A stretch of DNA of 64,000 bases from the NCBI RefSeq assembly GCF_900102885.1, contig NZ_FNGE01000001.1:186001-250000 (forward strand), given 5' to 3'. The position numbers and the translations under genes were made by a program. A model generated the notes under the pieces. The model was not told the origin of the DNA and made no database searches. It saw nothing but the letters and a program-made list of their open reading frames with translations. Origin of the DNA: Paracoccus chinensis (GTDB taxonomy: Bacteria; Pseudomonadota; Alphaproteobacteria; Rhodobacterales; Rhodobacteraceae). Below, piece after piece: positions 51,062 through 59,318 of this stretch; the first letter of the stretch is position 1; each line of letters begins with the position of its first letter.

Positions 51062-52438
51062 ATGGGCATGAGGGGCGCGATGGACCGCAAACGCATCTGG
51101 GGCTGGTGGTTCTTCGACTTCGCCAGCCAGCCCTATGCCACCCTTCTGCTGACCTTCATCTTCTCGATCTACTTCGCCGAGGTGGCGAGCACCCGCTTCG
51201 TCCTTGAAGGCACGGACCCGGCGCAAGCGGGCGCGCGGGCGCAGGCCCTGTGGGGCTGGGGGCTGGCCGCCTCGGGCATGGTCATCGCGGCTCTGGCGCC
51301 GATCCTCGGCGCGGTCGCGGACACCACGGGGCGGCGGATGCCGTGGATCCGGCTCTTCTCTGCCTTCTATGTCGCGGGCGCGGCGGGGCTGTGGCTTCTC
51401 GCGCCCGACGGGAAGGGGCTGGTGCTGGCGCTGACCTGCTTCGGCCTCGGCCTGATCGGGATGGAGTTCGCCACGATCTTCACCAACGCCTTGATGCCGA
51501 CGCTGGCCGGGCGGGAGGAGATCGGCCGCATCTCGGGCTCGGGCTTCGCCTTCGGCTATGTGGGGGGCGTCCTGTCGCTGGCGCTGATGCTGGGGCTGTT
51601 CGCCGAAAGCGCCGTCACTGGGCTGACGCTGCTGGGGAACCCGCCCGCCCTGGGGCTGGACGGCGCGGCGCGCGAGGGCACGCGCTTTGTCGGACCCTTC
51701 ACGGCGCTGTGGTACCTGATCTTCATGATCCCGTTCTTCGTCTGGGTGCGAGAGCCGCGCGGCGTGGCCCGGCCGCTGCAACTGGGCAGGGCGATGCGCG
51801 ACCTCGGCGCGCTGCTGCGCAGCCTGCGACACCGGCGCTCGCTGGCGGCCTGGCTGCTGTCGTCAATGTTCTCGCGCGATGCGCTGAATGCTCTTTACGG
51901 CTTCGGGGGCGTCTATGCGGGCACGGTACTGGGCTGGCCGGTGATCCTGTCGGGCATCTTCGGCGTCACCAGCGCCGTTTCCGCCGCCGTCATCTGCTGG
52001 ATCGGCGGCCGCGCGGACCGGCGCTGGGGGCCGCGCCCCGTGATCGCCGCCTGCACGCTGGTGCTGATCGCGGTCTGCCTTCTGGTCGTCGGAATGGACC
52101 GGACCAGCATCTTCGGCGTCAAGCTTCCCCCCGGCTCGCGCCTGCCCGACGCGCTGTTCTTCGCCTGCGGGGTCGCCATTGGCGGCGCGGGCGGCGTGGT
52201 GCAGGCGGCAAGCCGCACCATGATGGTCCGCCATACCTCGGCCGAGCGCGCAACGGGCGCCTTCGGCCTTTACGCGCTGTCGGGCAAGGCCACGGCCTTT
52301 CTTGCGCCGACGCTGATCGCCGTTGTCACCACGGCCACAGGCAACCAGCGGCTGGGCATCTCGCCCCTGATCGTGATGTTCCTTCTGTCGCTTGCCCTGC
52401 TAAGCTGGGTAAAACCAGAGGGAGAACCCGAGCAGTGA
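51062..52438 (+). CDS. MFS transporter, UMF1 type
   Basis: A 458-residue inner-membrane protein with 12 helices. N-terminal RIWGWWFFDFASQPYATLLL is typical of the UMF1 (Atg22-like) branch of the major facilitator superfamily. Other helix strings are ALAPILGAVADTTGRRMPWI and GGAGGVVQAASRTMMVRHTS, the latter typical of UMF1. The substrate is unknown; amino-acid export is possible in some members. Several in-frame ATG codons lie close together (51062, 51068, 51080). Its stop overlaps the mepA start (GTGA). Confidence 0.9.
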   Translation: MGMRGAMDRKRIWGWWFFDFASQPYATLLLTFIFSIYFAEVASTRFVLEGTDPAQAGARAQALWGWGLAASGMVIAALAPILGAVADTTGRRMPWIRLFSAFYVAGAAGLWLLAPDGKGLVLALTCFGLGLIGMEFATIFTNALMPTLAGREEIGRISGSGFAFGYVGGVLSLALMLGLFAESAVTGLTLLGNPPALGLDGAAREGTRFVGPFTALWYLIFMIPFFVWVREPRGVARPLQLGRAMRDLGALLRSLRHRRSLAAWLLSSMFSRDALNALYGFGGVYAGTVLGWPVILSGIFGVTSAVSAAVICWIGGRADRRWGPRPVIAACTLVLIAVCLLVVGMDRTSIFGVKLPPGSRLPDALFFACGVAIGGAGGVVQAASRTMMVRHTSAERATGAFGLYALSGKATAFLAPTLIAVVTTATGNQRLGISPLIVMFLLSLALLSWVKPEGEPEQ

Positions 52439-53295
52439 TCCGCAAGTTCAAGTCCATGCTGGCCGCGCTGGCTCTTTCGGCGCTGGCCCTGCCCGCCGCG
52501 GCCGCCGACCCGCTGGCCAAGGACGTCTTCGGCGCCTTCCGGCAATCGAACGGAGGCCCCTCGGGCGCCTTCGGCGGCTATTCCCGCGGCTGCGCCACCG
52601 GCAACATCCAGCTGCCCGAGACGGGCCCGACCTGGCAGGCCATGCGGCTGTCCCGGAACCGCAACTGGGGCCATCCGCAACTGGTCGATTTCCTTGTCGG
52701 GCTGTCGCAGCAGGCGACGCGCTACGGCTGGGCCGGGCTTTACATCGGCGACATGAGCCAGCCGATGGGCGGACCCATGACCTCGGGTCACGCGAGCCAC
52801 CAGATCGGGCTGGACGCCGACATCTGGATGCTGCCGCCCTCGTCCCTGCGGCTGACGCCCTCGCAGCGGGAAAACCTGTCCTCGCAGTCGGTGGTGGCGA
52901 AGAACGGCATCCGGCCCAGCCCGCTCTGGTCGGCCAGCCACCACGCCATCATCCGCGCCGCCGCGTCCGACCCGCGCGTGGCGCGCATCTTCGTCGATCC
53001 CGTGGCCAAGGTCGCGATGTGCCAGGCCGAACGCGGCAACCGCGCCTATCTGCGCAAGATCCGCCCCATCAACGCGCATGACTACCACTTCCACGTCCGC
53101 CTCGCCTGCCCCAACCAGGGCTGCGAGAACCAGGCGCCCCCGCCCCCCGGCGACGGCTGCGAGGAAGCCGCCCGGTGGATCCGCAACCGCATCGACCCGC
53201 CGCCGCCTGCCCCCGCCGATCCCGACTATCGCCACCCCCGCACCTACCGGCTGAGCGAGCTTCCCCGGACATGCCAGACCCTCGTCGCGCGCTGA
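52435..53295 (+). CDS. mepA: Penicillin-insensitive murein endopeptidase
   Basis: A 286-residue exported peptidase that cuts D-Ala-meso-DAP cross-links. The signal peptide runs from the GTG start through SMLAALALSALALPAAAA. The LAS-metallopeptidase zinc site is visible as TSGHASHQIGLDADIW (about residues 115-130), with the final HDYHFHVRL near residue 217. C-terminal Cys residues (CPNQGCENQ, GCEEAA) are like those of E. coli MepA. The GTG start overlaps the stop of the MFS gene, and its end overlaps the next gene's start by 25 bp. Confidence 0.94.
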   Translation: MIRKFKSMLAALALSALALPAAAADPLAKDVFGAFRQSNGGPSGAFGGYSRGCATGNIQLPETGPTWQAMRLSRNRNWGHPQLVDFLVGLSQQATRYGWAGLYIGDMSQPMGGPMTSGHASHQIGLDADIWMLPPSSLRLTPSQRENLSSQSVVAKNGIRPSPLWSASHHAIIRAAASDPRVARIFVDPVAKVAMCQAERGNRAYLRKIRPINAHDYHFHVRLACPNQGCENQAPPPPGDGCEEAARWIRNRIDPPPPAPADPDYRHPRTYRLSELPRTCQTLVAR

Positions 53296-54161
53296 TCGCG
53301 GCGGCGCTGGCATGGGGGCTGTCGGCGCCCGCCCATGCGGCCGCCCTGATCGTGGATTACCTGGGCACCCATGTGTGGACCGGGACCGATGAGGATTTCG
53401 GCGGGTTCTCGGGGATCGAGATGTCGGCGGACGGGCGCAGCTACACGGCGCTGTCGGACCGGGGCACGGTCCGCTGGGGCAGCATCGAGCGTGACAACCA
53501 GGGCCGCATCCGCGCGCTGTCCACCGCGGGCCGGGCACGCCTGCAGGACAGCACCGGAACCAAGCTGAAGCCCGGCTACCTGGGCGATGCCGAGGGACTG
53601 GCGATCGACGCCGAGGGGCGGATGTTCGTCAGCTTCGAGGGGCTGGACCGGATCGCCCGCTTCGACGACCCCGACGACCCGGCCGAGCGCATCCCCCCCG
53701 CGTCCGCCTTCAAGGCGCTGGTCCGCAACGCGGGGCTCGAGGCGCTGGCGATCACGCCCGAGGGCGACCTTCTGACCATGCCGGAACGGTGGGAGTCATC
53801 CGAGCCCCTGACGCCGGTCTGGCGCTTCCGCGACGGCGCCTGGTCCACCGCCTTCCATCTGCCTCGCGACGAGGTCTGGGCCCCGGTCGGGGCCGACGTG
53901 GGGCCGGACGGCAAGCTTTACGTCCTTGAACGGGACTTCCGGGGCCTGCGCGGCTTCGCCAGCCGCGTGCGCCGCTATGCGATGGAGGACGACAAGATCG
54001 GCCCGCCCGAGCATATCCTGACCACCAGCCTGATGCAGTTCGACAACCTCGAAGGCATCGCCGTCTGGGCCGACGGCCAGGGCATCCGCATCACCATGAT
54101 CTCGGACGACAATTTCCTGTTCGTCCAGCGCACCGAACTGGTCGAATACCGGGTGCGGTGA
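53271..54161 (+). CDS. Esterase-like activity of phytase family protein
   Basis: A 296-residue exported protein. The signal peptide begins MPDPRRALIAAALAWGLSAP. The propeller-like repeat then starts DFGGFSGIEMSADGRSYTAL and continues with SDRG, followed by DAEGLAIDAEGRMFVSFEGL, the pattern of phytase-like esterases (Ca-dependent beta-propellers). Another match is LMQFDNLEGIAVWADGQGI near the C-terminus. Enzymatic activity is predicted, not shown. It begins inside the last codons of mepA, so coupling is likely. Confidence 0.82.
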   Translation: MPDPRRALIAAALAWGLSAPAHAAALIVDYLGTHVWTGTDEDFGGFSGIEMSADGRSYTALSDRGTVRWGSIERDNQGRIRALSTAGRARLQDSTGTKLKPGYLGDAEGLAIDAEGRMFVSFEGLDRIARFDDPDDPAERIPPASAFKALVRNAGLEALAITPEGDLLTMPERWESSEPLTPVWRFRDGAWSTAFHLPRDEVWAPVGADVGPDGKLYVLERDFRGLRGFASRVRRYAMEDDKIGPPEHILTTSLMQFDNLEGIAVWADGQGIRITMISDDNFLFVQRTELVEYRVR

Positions 54162-54172
54162 AGCCTCCCCTT

Positions 54173-54232
54173 GTTCTTCTTCGCTTAAGTATCCTGGGGG
54201 AGCGCGTCGCGCGGGGGCGAAGCCCCCACTTT
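54173..54232. repeat. Intergenic repeat, type A copy 2
   Basis: Same plan as 5743-5804: TTGTTCTTCTTCGC, core AAGTATCCTGGGGGAGC, GCGTCGCGC, then GGGGGCGAAGCCCCC able to pair. It follows the esterase-like gene by 11 bp and precedes the transporter gene. Confidence 0.75.
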
Positions 54233-54337
54233 GACGCCCATCCTGCTTGACTTGCCCCGAGGCAAAGGCGTAGGCGCCCCTCGTTCCGCCCTTGCGGGGC
54301 CGAGTTCTTCCGCCACCTTGTAAAACGGAAACCATCC

Positions 54338-54943
54338 ATGCGCCCGATCCTTCCCGCCATCCTGGCGATGGCCGCGACTGTGCTCGCCTCGAACATCCTT
54401 GTGCAGTTCCGCCTGGGCGACTGGCTCACCTGGGGGGCGCTGACCTATCCGGTGGCTTTCCTCGTCACCGACATCACCAACCGCATCCACGGCCTTGCCG
54501 CCGCGCGGCGCGTGGTGGTGGCAGGCTTCGTGATCGGCGTCATCTGCTCGCTAGTCGCGGCGACCGGAGGCGGAACCACGCTCAGGATCACCGTGGCCTC
54601 GGGCGCGGCCTTCCTGCTGGCGCAACTGCTGGACGTGTGGCTGTTCGACCGGCTGCGCCACCGTGACTGGTGGCAGGCGCCCTTCCTGTCCTCGGTCGTG
54701 GGGGCGGTGCTGGACACGGTGCTGTTCTTCACCATCGCCTTTGCCGTCTTCCTGCCCGCCGACGCCAACACCGGCTGGTCGAACGAGGCCGTGCCGCTGC
54801 TGGGCGCGGGCCCGCTGGCGCCGCTGTGGGTGTCTTTGGGAATTGCCGACTGGATGTGCAAGATGACCCTTGCCGTGCTGGCTCTTGTGCCATTCCGGGT
54901 GCTGGTCCGCAAAATCTTGTCTGCGCCGGTCCGCGGCTATTGA
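54338..54943 (+). CDS. Queuosine precursor transporter (YhhQ/VUT family)
   Basis: A 201-residue membrane protein with about six helices. Landmarks: NILVQFRLGDWLTWGALTYP and FLVTDITNRIHGLAAARRVV (the conserved TDxxNRxxG-like element of the family), and a later LWVSLGIADWMCKM. Members take up queuosine precursors such as preQ0 or preQ1. No queuosine biosynthesis gene is nearby, and no preQ1 riboswitch-like structure was recognised in the 54233-54337 leader. Confidence 0.87.
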   Translation: MRPILPAILAMAATVLASNILVQFRLGDWLTWGALTYPVAFLVTDITNRIHGLAAARRVVVAGFVIGVICSLVAATGGGTTLRITVASGAAFLLAQLLDVWLFDRLRHRDWWQAPFLSSVVGAVLDTVLFFTIAFAVFLPADANTGWSNEAVPLLGAGPLAPLWVSLGIADWMCKMTLAVLALVPFRVLVRKILSAPVRGY

Positions 54944-55002
54944 CTTGTTGCCCGCCTGTGCCAACCTCAACCCTACGAGCAACATTGAAAGGAGGTGGTC
55001 CA

Positions 55003-55059
55003 GTGTCGAGAGTGATGTTGGAGAGAGGTGCCGGGACAGCAGGGGGGACCAGCGCCTGA
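55003..55059 (+). CDS. Possible 18-residue peptide with strong ribosome binding site
   Basis: GTG start; the peptide reads VSRVMLERGAGTAGGTSA. The AAAGGAGGTG upstream is complementary to ten bases of the 16S rRNA 3' end and is spaced 7 bases (from GGAGG) from the start, the best ribosome binding site I see in this window. Translation seems likely. Codons GTG-ATG-TTG-GAG-AGA are not the usual high-GC choice. It may be a leader or regulatory peptide in a small RNA; function unknown. Confidence 0.45.
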   Translation: MSRVMLERGAGTAGGTSA

Positions 55060-55134
55060 GGGCAGCCCCAAGGGTGCAGAACCCCAGTCTGGGACGGATC
55101 ATCCATCCCTAACCGGACCATCTTCCTGATCTCG

Positions 55135-55167
55135 CGGGCCGTCCTCAGGGGGCGGCCCGTTCGGTTT
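55135..55167 (+). terminator. Rho-independent-like terminator of the small unit
   Basis: Stem CGGGCCG (55135-55141) pairs with CGGCCCG (55153-55159) around an 11-base loop and is followed by TTCGGTTTT. A second hairpin, GGGCGCCT/AGGCGCCC, follows at 55171-55189. Confidence 0.65.
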
Positions 55168-55192
55168 TCCGGGCGCCTGTCAGGCGCCCATG

Positions 55193-55226
55193 AAAAAACC
55201 CCGGCCGCGTTTCCACGGCCGGGGTT
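55193..55226 (-). terminator. Terminator of the thiolase gene
   Basis: On the minus strand, arms AACCCCGGCCG and CGGCCGGGGTT (11 bp, 8-base loop) are followed by a run of T (seen as AAAAAA at 55193-55198 on the plus strand). It lies 18 bp after the thiolase stop: a textbook intrinsic terminator. Confidence 0.85.
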
Positions 55227-55244
55227 CCTTTTGGTCGAAAGGCG

Positions 55245-56429
55245 TCAGATCCGCTCGATCGCCAGCGCGATGCCTTGGCCACCGCCGATGCACATGGTGA
55301 TCAGCCCGTACTTGCCGCCCGTGCGCTCAAGCTCATAGAGCGCCTTGACCGTCAGGATCGCGCCGGTCGCACCGATCGGGTGGCCCAGCGCGATGGCGCC
55401 GCCGTTCGGGTTCACCTTGGACGCATCGAGCCCGAGCCCCTTGTTCACCGCCAGCGCCTGAGCCGCGAAGGCCTCGTTCGACTCGATCACGTCGAAGTCG
55501 TCCACGGTCAGGCCGATCTTTTCCATCAGCTTCTGGACGGCCGGGATCGGGCCGATGCCCATGACCTCGGGGCGCACGCCCGCATGGGCATAGCCCAGCA
55601 GCTTCGCGCGCGGCTTGAGGCCCGCGCGTTCGGCCGCTTCCGCGCGCGCCAGGACGATGGCGGCCGCGCCGTCGTTGATGCCGCTGGCGTTCCCGGCGGT
55701 GACGCTGCCGCCGTCCTTCTTGAAGGCGGGGCGCAGGCCCGCCAGCGCCTCGGCCGAGGTCTGCTTGGGATGCTCGTCGGTGTCGAAGCTGATCACGCCC
55801 TTGCGGGTCTTGATCTGGATGGGGACGATCTGGTCCTTGAAGCGGCCCTCGGCGATGGCCTCGGCGGCGCGCTTCTGGCTTTCCAGCGCAAAGGCGTCCT
55901 GCTCGTCACGGCTGATCTGGTGCTCGGCCGCGACGTTTTCCGCCGTCACGCCCATGTGGCCCGTGCCCATCGGGTCGGTCAGCGCCCCCACCATCATGTC
56001 CAGCGCCTGCTGGTCGCCCATCTTGGCGCCGTGGCGCATGGACGGGATGATGAAGGGCCCGCGGCTCATGCTTTCGGCGCCGCCCGCCAGCGCGAAGTCC
56101 GCATCCCCCAGCATCAGCGACTGCGCGGCCGAGGCGATGGCCTGCGCGCCCGAACCGCAGAGCCGGTTCACGTTCATCGCCGGAGTGGTTTCCGGGATGC
56201 CCGCGTTCAGCATCGCCACCCGCGACAGGTACATGTCGCGCGGCTCGGTGTTGATGACATGGCCATAGGCCACGTTGCCGATCTGGTCGGGCGTGACGCC
56301 CGCCCGGGCCATTGCCTCTTTCGCGACGGTGGTCGCAAGCTCGATCGGCGGAACGCTTGCCAGGCTGCCACCGAAACCGCCGATCGCGGTCCGCACGCCC
56401 GACAGGATCACGATGTCGCTGTCTGCCAT
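55245..56429 (-). CDS. phaA: Acetyl-CoA C-acetyltransferase (thiolase)
   Basis: A 394-residue biosynthetic thiolase. The active-site Cys is in [20 protein letters not shown], the His in [15 protein letters not shown], and the second Cys in MCIGGGQG near the end. It condenses two acetyl-CoA to acetoacetyl-CoA, the first step of polyhydroxybutyrate synthesis; in Rhodobacteraceae the phaB reductase usually follows, but it does not here. The gene is monocistronic, with a strong terminator. Assignment to phaA rather than another thiolase is by similarity of the strings, not proven. Confidence 0.9.
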   Translation of the reverse strand: MADSDIVILSGVRTAIGGFGGSLASVPPIELATTVAKEAMARAGVTPDQIGNVAYGHVINTEPRDMYLSRVAMLNAGIPETTPAMNVNRLCGSGAQAIASAAQSLMLGDADFALAGGAESMSRGPFIIPSMRHGAKMGDQQALDMMVGALTDPMGTGHMGVTAENVAAEHQISRDEQDAFALESQKRAAEAIAEGRFKDQIVPIQIKTRKGVISFDTDEHPKQTSAEALAGLRPAFKKDGGSVTAGNASGINDGAAAIVLARAEAAERAGLKPRAKLLGYAHAGVRPEVMGIGPIPAVQKLMEKIGLTVDDFDVIESNEAFAAQALAVNKGLGLDASKVNPNGGAIALGHPIGATGAILTVKALYELERTGGKYGLITMCIGGGQGIALAIERI

Positions 56430-56612
56430 TCTGAGTCTCCCCCTCGGAAAATATTGTCGTCCGAGATTAGCGACTGCATCCCACGGGATACAAGGGAAAC
56501 CCGGCAGGATGCGGCAGCGCAGCGTTGCCCCTTCTGACGCAAAGGCGATTTTACAGGGCGGCGCGAGGCCCTAAGATGCCCCGCAAAAGAAAAGAACCCG
56601 AGGGCACAGGCA

Positions 56613-57200
56613 ATGAACACCTATCTGAAGCTGGCCATCGTCATGCTGGTCGCGTCCTGCGGGGGCGGCGGCGGGAACTTCAAGGCGCCGCGCGATCTGG
56701 ACAACGCCTGCTCGATCGTGGCCCAGCGCCCAGCCTACCTGCGCGCCATGAAGGCGGCGGAACGCCGCTGGGGGGTGCCGGTCGCGGTGCAGATGGCCTC
56801 GATCCACCAGGAATCGAAATTCATCGGCGATGCCCGGACGCCGCACCAGTATGCGCTGGGGATCATCCCCATCGGGCGGCAAAGCTCGGCCTACGGCTAT
56901 TCGCAGGCGCTGGACGGCACGTGGGAGGAATACCTGAAATCCACCGGCAAGCGCCGCGCGCGCCGCGACGACATCCGCGACGCCACCGACTTCATGGGCT
57001 GGTACATGGACGGGACGGCGCGAAGTCTGGGCGTGTCCAAGGCGGACGCCGCGAACCAGTATCTCGCCTATCACGAGGGGCGCTCGGGCTATGCCCGGGG
57101 CAGCCACCTGTCCAAGACCTGGCTGCTGGGCGTCGCGGGCCAGGTGCAGCAGCGCGCGGTCATGTACCAGGCGCAGCTTTCGGCTTGCGGCCGGGCCTGA
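56613..57200 (+). CDS. Lytic transglycosylase-like lipoprotein
   Basis: A 195-residue lipoprotein: the signal peptide ends in the lipobox LVASC (Cys16), followed by a Gly-rich tail. The SLT domain starts ERRWGVPVAVQMASIHQESK with the catalytic Glu in HQESKF, then YALGIIPIGRQSSAYGYSQA and DGTWEEY as in family 1 lytic transglycosylases. It cleaves the glycan strands of peptidoglycan, probably from the outer membrane. The neighbours lolA and ubiH-like gene are unrelated in direction. The upstream gap contains no clear regulatory element. Confidence 0.86.
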   Translation: MNTYLKLAIVMLVASCGGGGGNFKAPRDLDNACSIVAQRPAYLRAMKAAERRWGVPVAVQMASIHQESKFIGDARTPHQYALGIIPIGRQSSAYGYSQALDGTWEEYLKSTGKRRARRDDIRDATDFMGWYMDGTARSLGVSKADAANQYLAYHEGRSGYARGSHLSKTWLLGVAGQVQQRAVMYQAQLSACGRA

Positions 57201-57224
57201 GCCCGGCCACCGGAGCCCGGCGCC

Positions 57225-57821
57225 TCAGCGCCGGCGCTCGACCTCGGAGGTGATCGAAAAGCGCGAGGGCGGGATCTGCACGCCTTTCTGCATCTCGCCC
57301 AGGATCACCGTCGTCTTCTTGCCGGTGTCATCGGTCACGATCCACTGGCGCAGCTCGGTCGGGTTGGCCGTGAAGACCATCTGGATGTTGCCGTATTCCG
57401 GATGCTGGGGGTCCTGCGCGGTCACGACCGTGGTGTTCTTGCGCTCGCTATGCCCGATGACCGAGCCGTTGCGGCCCAGGTTCACGTTGTCGGCCAGGAT
57501 GATGTTCAGTGGCGTGCGCGACAGGGGATACTGCTGGGCGCCGGTGTTCGACTTCCTGTCGAAGACCGCGACCTGTCCGCCCGAGGCCAGCACCAGCGTG
57601 CTGTCGCCCTTGTACTCGAAGCGCACCCGGCCGGGGCGGTGGATGAAGACGCGGCCCGGCGTGACCGATCCGTCGGCGTTCACCTGGGTGAAGTCGGCCA
57701 CCACGGTCTTGAGGCCATTGAGATAGCGCGAGATTTCATTGAGCGAGATCTTCTCGGCCGCCGCGGGCAGCGCGAAGACAAGGGCGAAGGCGGGCGCAAG
57801 AGCGAGAGAGCGAAGGTTCAT
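57225..57821 (-). CDS. lolA: Outer-membrane lipoprotein carrier protein LolA
   Basis: A 198-residue periplasmic chaperone that moves lipoproteins from LolCDE to the outer membrane. The signal peptide runs MNLRSLALAPAFALVFALPAA, and the mature part has KTVVADFTQVNADGSVTPGR then HRPGRVRFEYKGDSTLVLAS, typical of LolA beta-sheet strands. I chose the Met at 57821 since it gives a good signal peptide; 19 more codons upstream are open. It is convergent with the lipoprotein gene. Confidence 0.93.
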   Translation of the reverse strand: MNLRSLALAPAFALVFALPAAAEKISLNEISRYLNGLKTVVADFTQVNADGSVTPGRVFIHRPGRVRFEYKGDSTLVLASGGQVAVFDRKSNTGAQQYPLSRTPLNIILADNVNLGRNGSVIGHSERKNTTVVTAQDPQHPEYGNIQMVFTANPTELRQWIVTDDTGKKTTVILGEMQKGVQIPPSRFSITSEVERRR

Positions 57822-57914
57822 GAGCGAAGTGAATACCGCCTTTCCAAGGACTTGCACGTCACGAAACAGGGACGGCACCGCCCCGAACGCTCGCGCGCAA
57901 GTGAGGGTTCCGGT

Positions 57915-59138
57915 CTAGAGCGGGCGACCCGTCAGCAGCCGGGGCATCGGCGCGACCGACAGCCCCGCCGCCTGCCGCATGAAGGCGCGGCGCAGGGGCG
58001 CGATGGCCGTGACAAGGCCCATGCCCAGCCCGCGCGCCTGCCGCAGGACCGGCAGGTCGTTGGAAAACAGCCGGTTCACCGTGTCCATCCCCAGCCCCAG
58101 GGCCGTCGCGTCGAATCGCCGCCACCTCTGGTAACGCTCCAGCACGTCGGGGGCGCCGATATCCTCGCCGCGCCGGGCGGCCTCGACCACGACCTCGGCC
58201 AGCGCCGCGACATCCCGCAACCCGAGGTTCAGCCCCTGCCCCGCGATCGGATGGACCCCATGCGCGGCATCCCCCACCAGCGCGATGCGCGGCGCGACGT
58301 AGGATTCGGCCAGGCTCAGGCTCAGCGGATAGGAGAATCGGGGCCCGGCCAGCCGGATCTCGCCCAGATAGTCGCCGAAGCGCGGGCGCAGGACGTCGAG
58401 GAACTCGTCGTCCGGCAGGGCGGCGATGGCGCGGGCATTCTCGTCCGTTTCGGACCAGACGATGGAGCTGCGGTTACCCGGCAGGGGCAGGATCGCCAGC
58501 GGCCCGGTCGGCATGAAATACTGCCAGGCAGTGCCACCGTGGGGCCGCTCATGATCGACCGCACAGACCAGTGCCGTCTGGCCGTAGCCATGCCCGCGCC
58601 GGGTGATCCCCGCGCGCGCCGCCACGCCCGAGCCGCGTCCGTCCGCGCCGACCAGCAGCCGCCCGGTCAATTCGCGTCCGTCGTCCAGCGTGACGGCGAC
58701 ATGGCCGGGGCGCTCCTGCTGCCCCGTGACCTGCCGGCCGGGCAAATGGGTCACGCGCCCTTCCATCGCCTCGACCAGGGCCGCGTAAAGGAAGCGGTCC
58801 TCGAGCATGTGGCCGACCGGGCCTTCCTCGATCTCGGCCGAATCGAAGATCAGGTGGAAAGGCCCTGCCCCTTCGCCCGGCTGGCCCTGCGCGGCCTCGA
58901 CCCGCAGGATCGGCTGCGCCTTGTCGGCCAGCCCGCCCCAAAGCCCCAGCGCCGTCAGCAGCCGCCGCGAGGCCAGCGCCAGCGCATAGGCGCGCCCGTC
59001 GAAGCCCTCCCCGGCCCGGTCGCGGGCAGGACGCGCGTCGATGACGGCGACGGATAGCCCCACCTGGGCCAGGGCAAGCGCCAGCGCAGGCCCGTTCAGG
59101 CCTCCGCCCGCGATGATGATGTCGTGATCCACAGCCAT
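57915..59138 (-). CDS. UbiH/UbiF/Coq6-type FAD-dependent monooxygenase
   Basis: A 407-residue flavoprotein hydroxylase, probably in ubiquinone ring hydroxylation. FAD motifs: N-terminal DHDIIIAGGGLNGPALALAL (GxGxxG-like) and C-terminal PRIALVGDAAHGVHPIAGQG with LNLGLRDVAALAEV. Which ring position (C5, C6, C1) is modified cannot be read. It begins 60 bp before a repeat shared with the divergently transcribed amidase. Confidence 0.92.
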   Translation of the reverse strand: MAVDHDIIIAGGGLNGPALALALAQVGLSVAVIDARPARDRAGEGFDGRAYALALASRRLLTALGLWGGLADKAQPILRVEAAQGQPGEGAGPFHLIFDSAEIEEGPVGHMLEDRFLYAALVEAMEGRVTHLPGRQVTGQQERPGHVAVTLDDGRELTGRLLVGADGRGSGVAARAGITRRGHGYGQTALVCAVDHERPHGGTAWQYFMPTGPLAILPLPGNRSSIVWSETDENARAIAALPDDEFLDVLRPRFGDYLGEIRLAGPRFSYPLSLSLAESYVAPRIALVGDAAHGVHPIAGQGLNLGLRDVAALAEVVVEAARRGEDIGAPDVLERYQRWRRFDATALGLGMDTVNRLFSNDLPVLRQARGLGMGLVTAIAPLRRAFMRQAAGLSVAPMPRLLTGRPL

Positions 59139-59198
59139 GTCACCTACCCTATCCCGGGCTCCGACCACGGTCCATGCGGCGCATGGCACCGGGCTCCA

Positions 59199-59262
59199 TC
59201 TTCTTCGCACGAATATCCCGGGATCGTCGGATACGACGATGGGGCAGCGCCCCGGTCCGGCA
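59199..59262. repeat. Intergenic repeat, type B copy 2
   Basis: Same plan as 2741-2808: CTTCTTCGCAC, AATATCCCGGG, GTCGGATACGAC, ATGGGGCAGCGCCCC, GGTCCGGC. It is the only copy located in a divergent promoter region (the UbiH-like gene starts at 59138 on the minus strand, the amidase at 59319 on the plus strand), so here it cannot act as a terminator for an upstream gene. Confidence 0.8.
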
Positions 59263-59318
59263 TTGCCGCCCCGGCCCGGCGCCGCTAGCGTGTGGCCGAC
59301 ACTTTCAGGGAACACCGC

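Larger units (their letters stand above)
54944..55167 (+). ncRNA. Candidate small transcript with internal 18-residue ORF and terminator
   Basis: Directly after the transporter gene there is a ~220-bp unit: TTGACT (54940, possible -35), a very strong ribosome binding site AAAGGAGGTG (54988-54997), a GTG ORF to 55059, G-rich structured sequence with complementary pieces (GGCAGCCCCAAGGG), then a stem-loop with T-rich tail (55135-55167). It is not a tRNA, and I do not recognise it as any known RNA family. Confidence 0.4.

Noticed and set aside
54988-55002. Similarity of the segment to the complement of the 16S rRNA 3' end
   Set aside because: This is expected for a strong ribosome binding site; there is no rRNA sequence around it.
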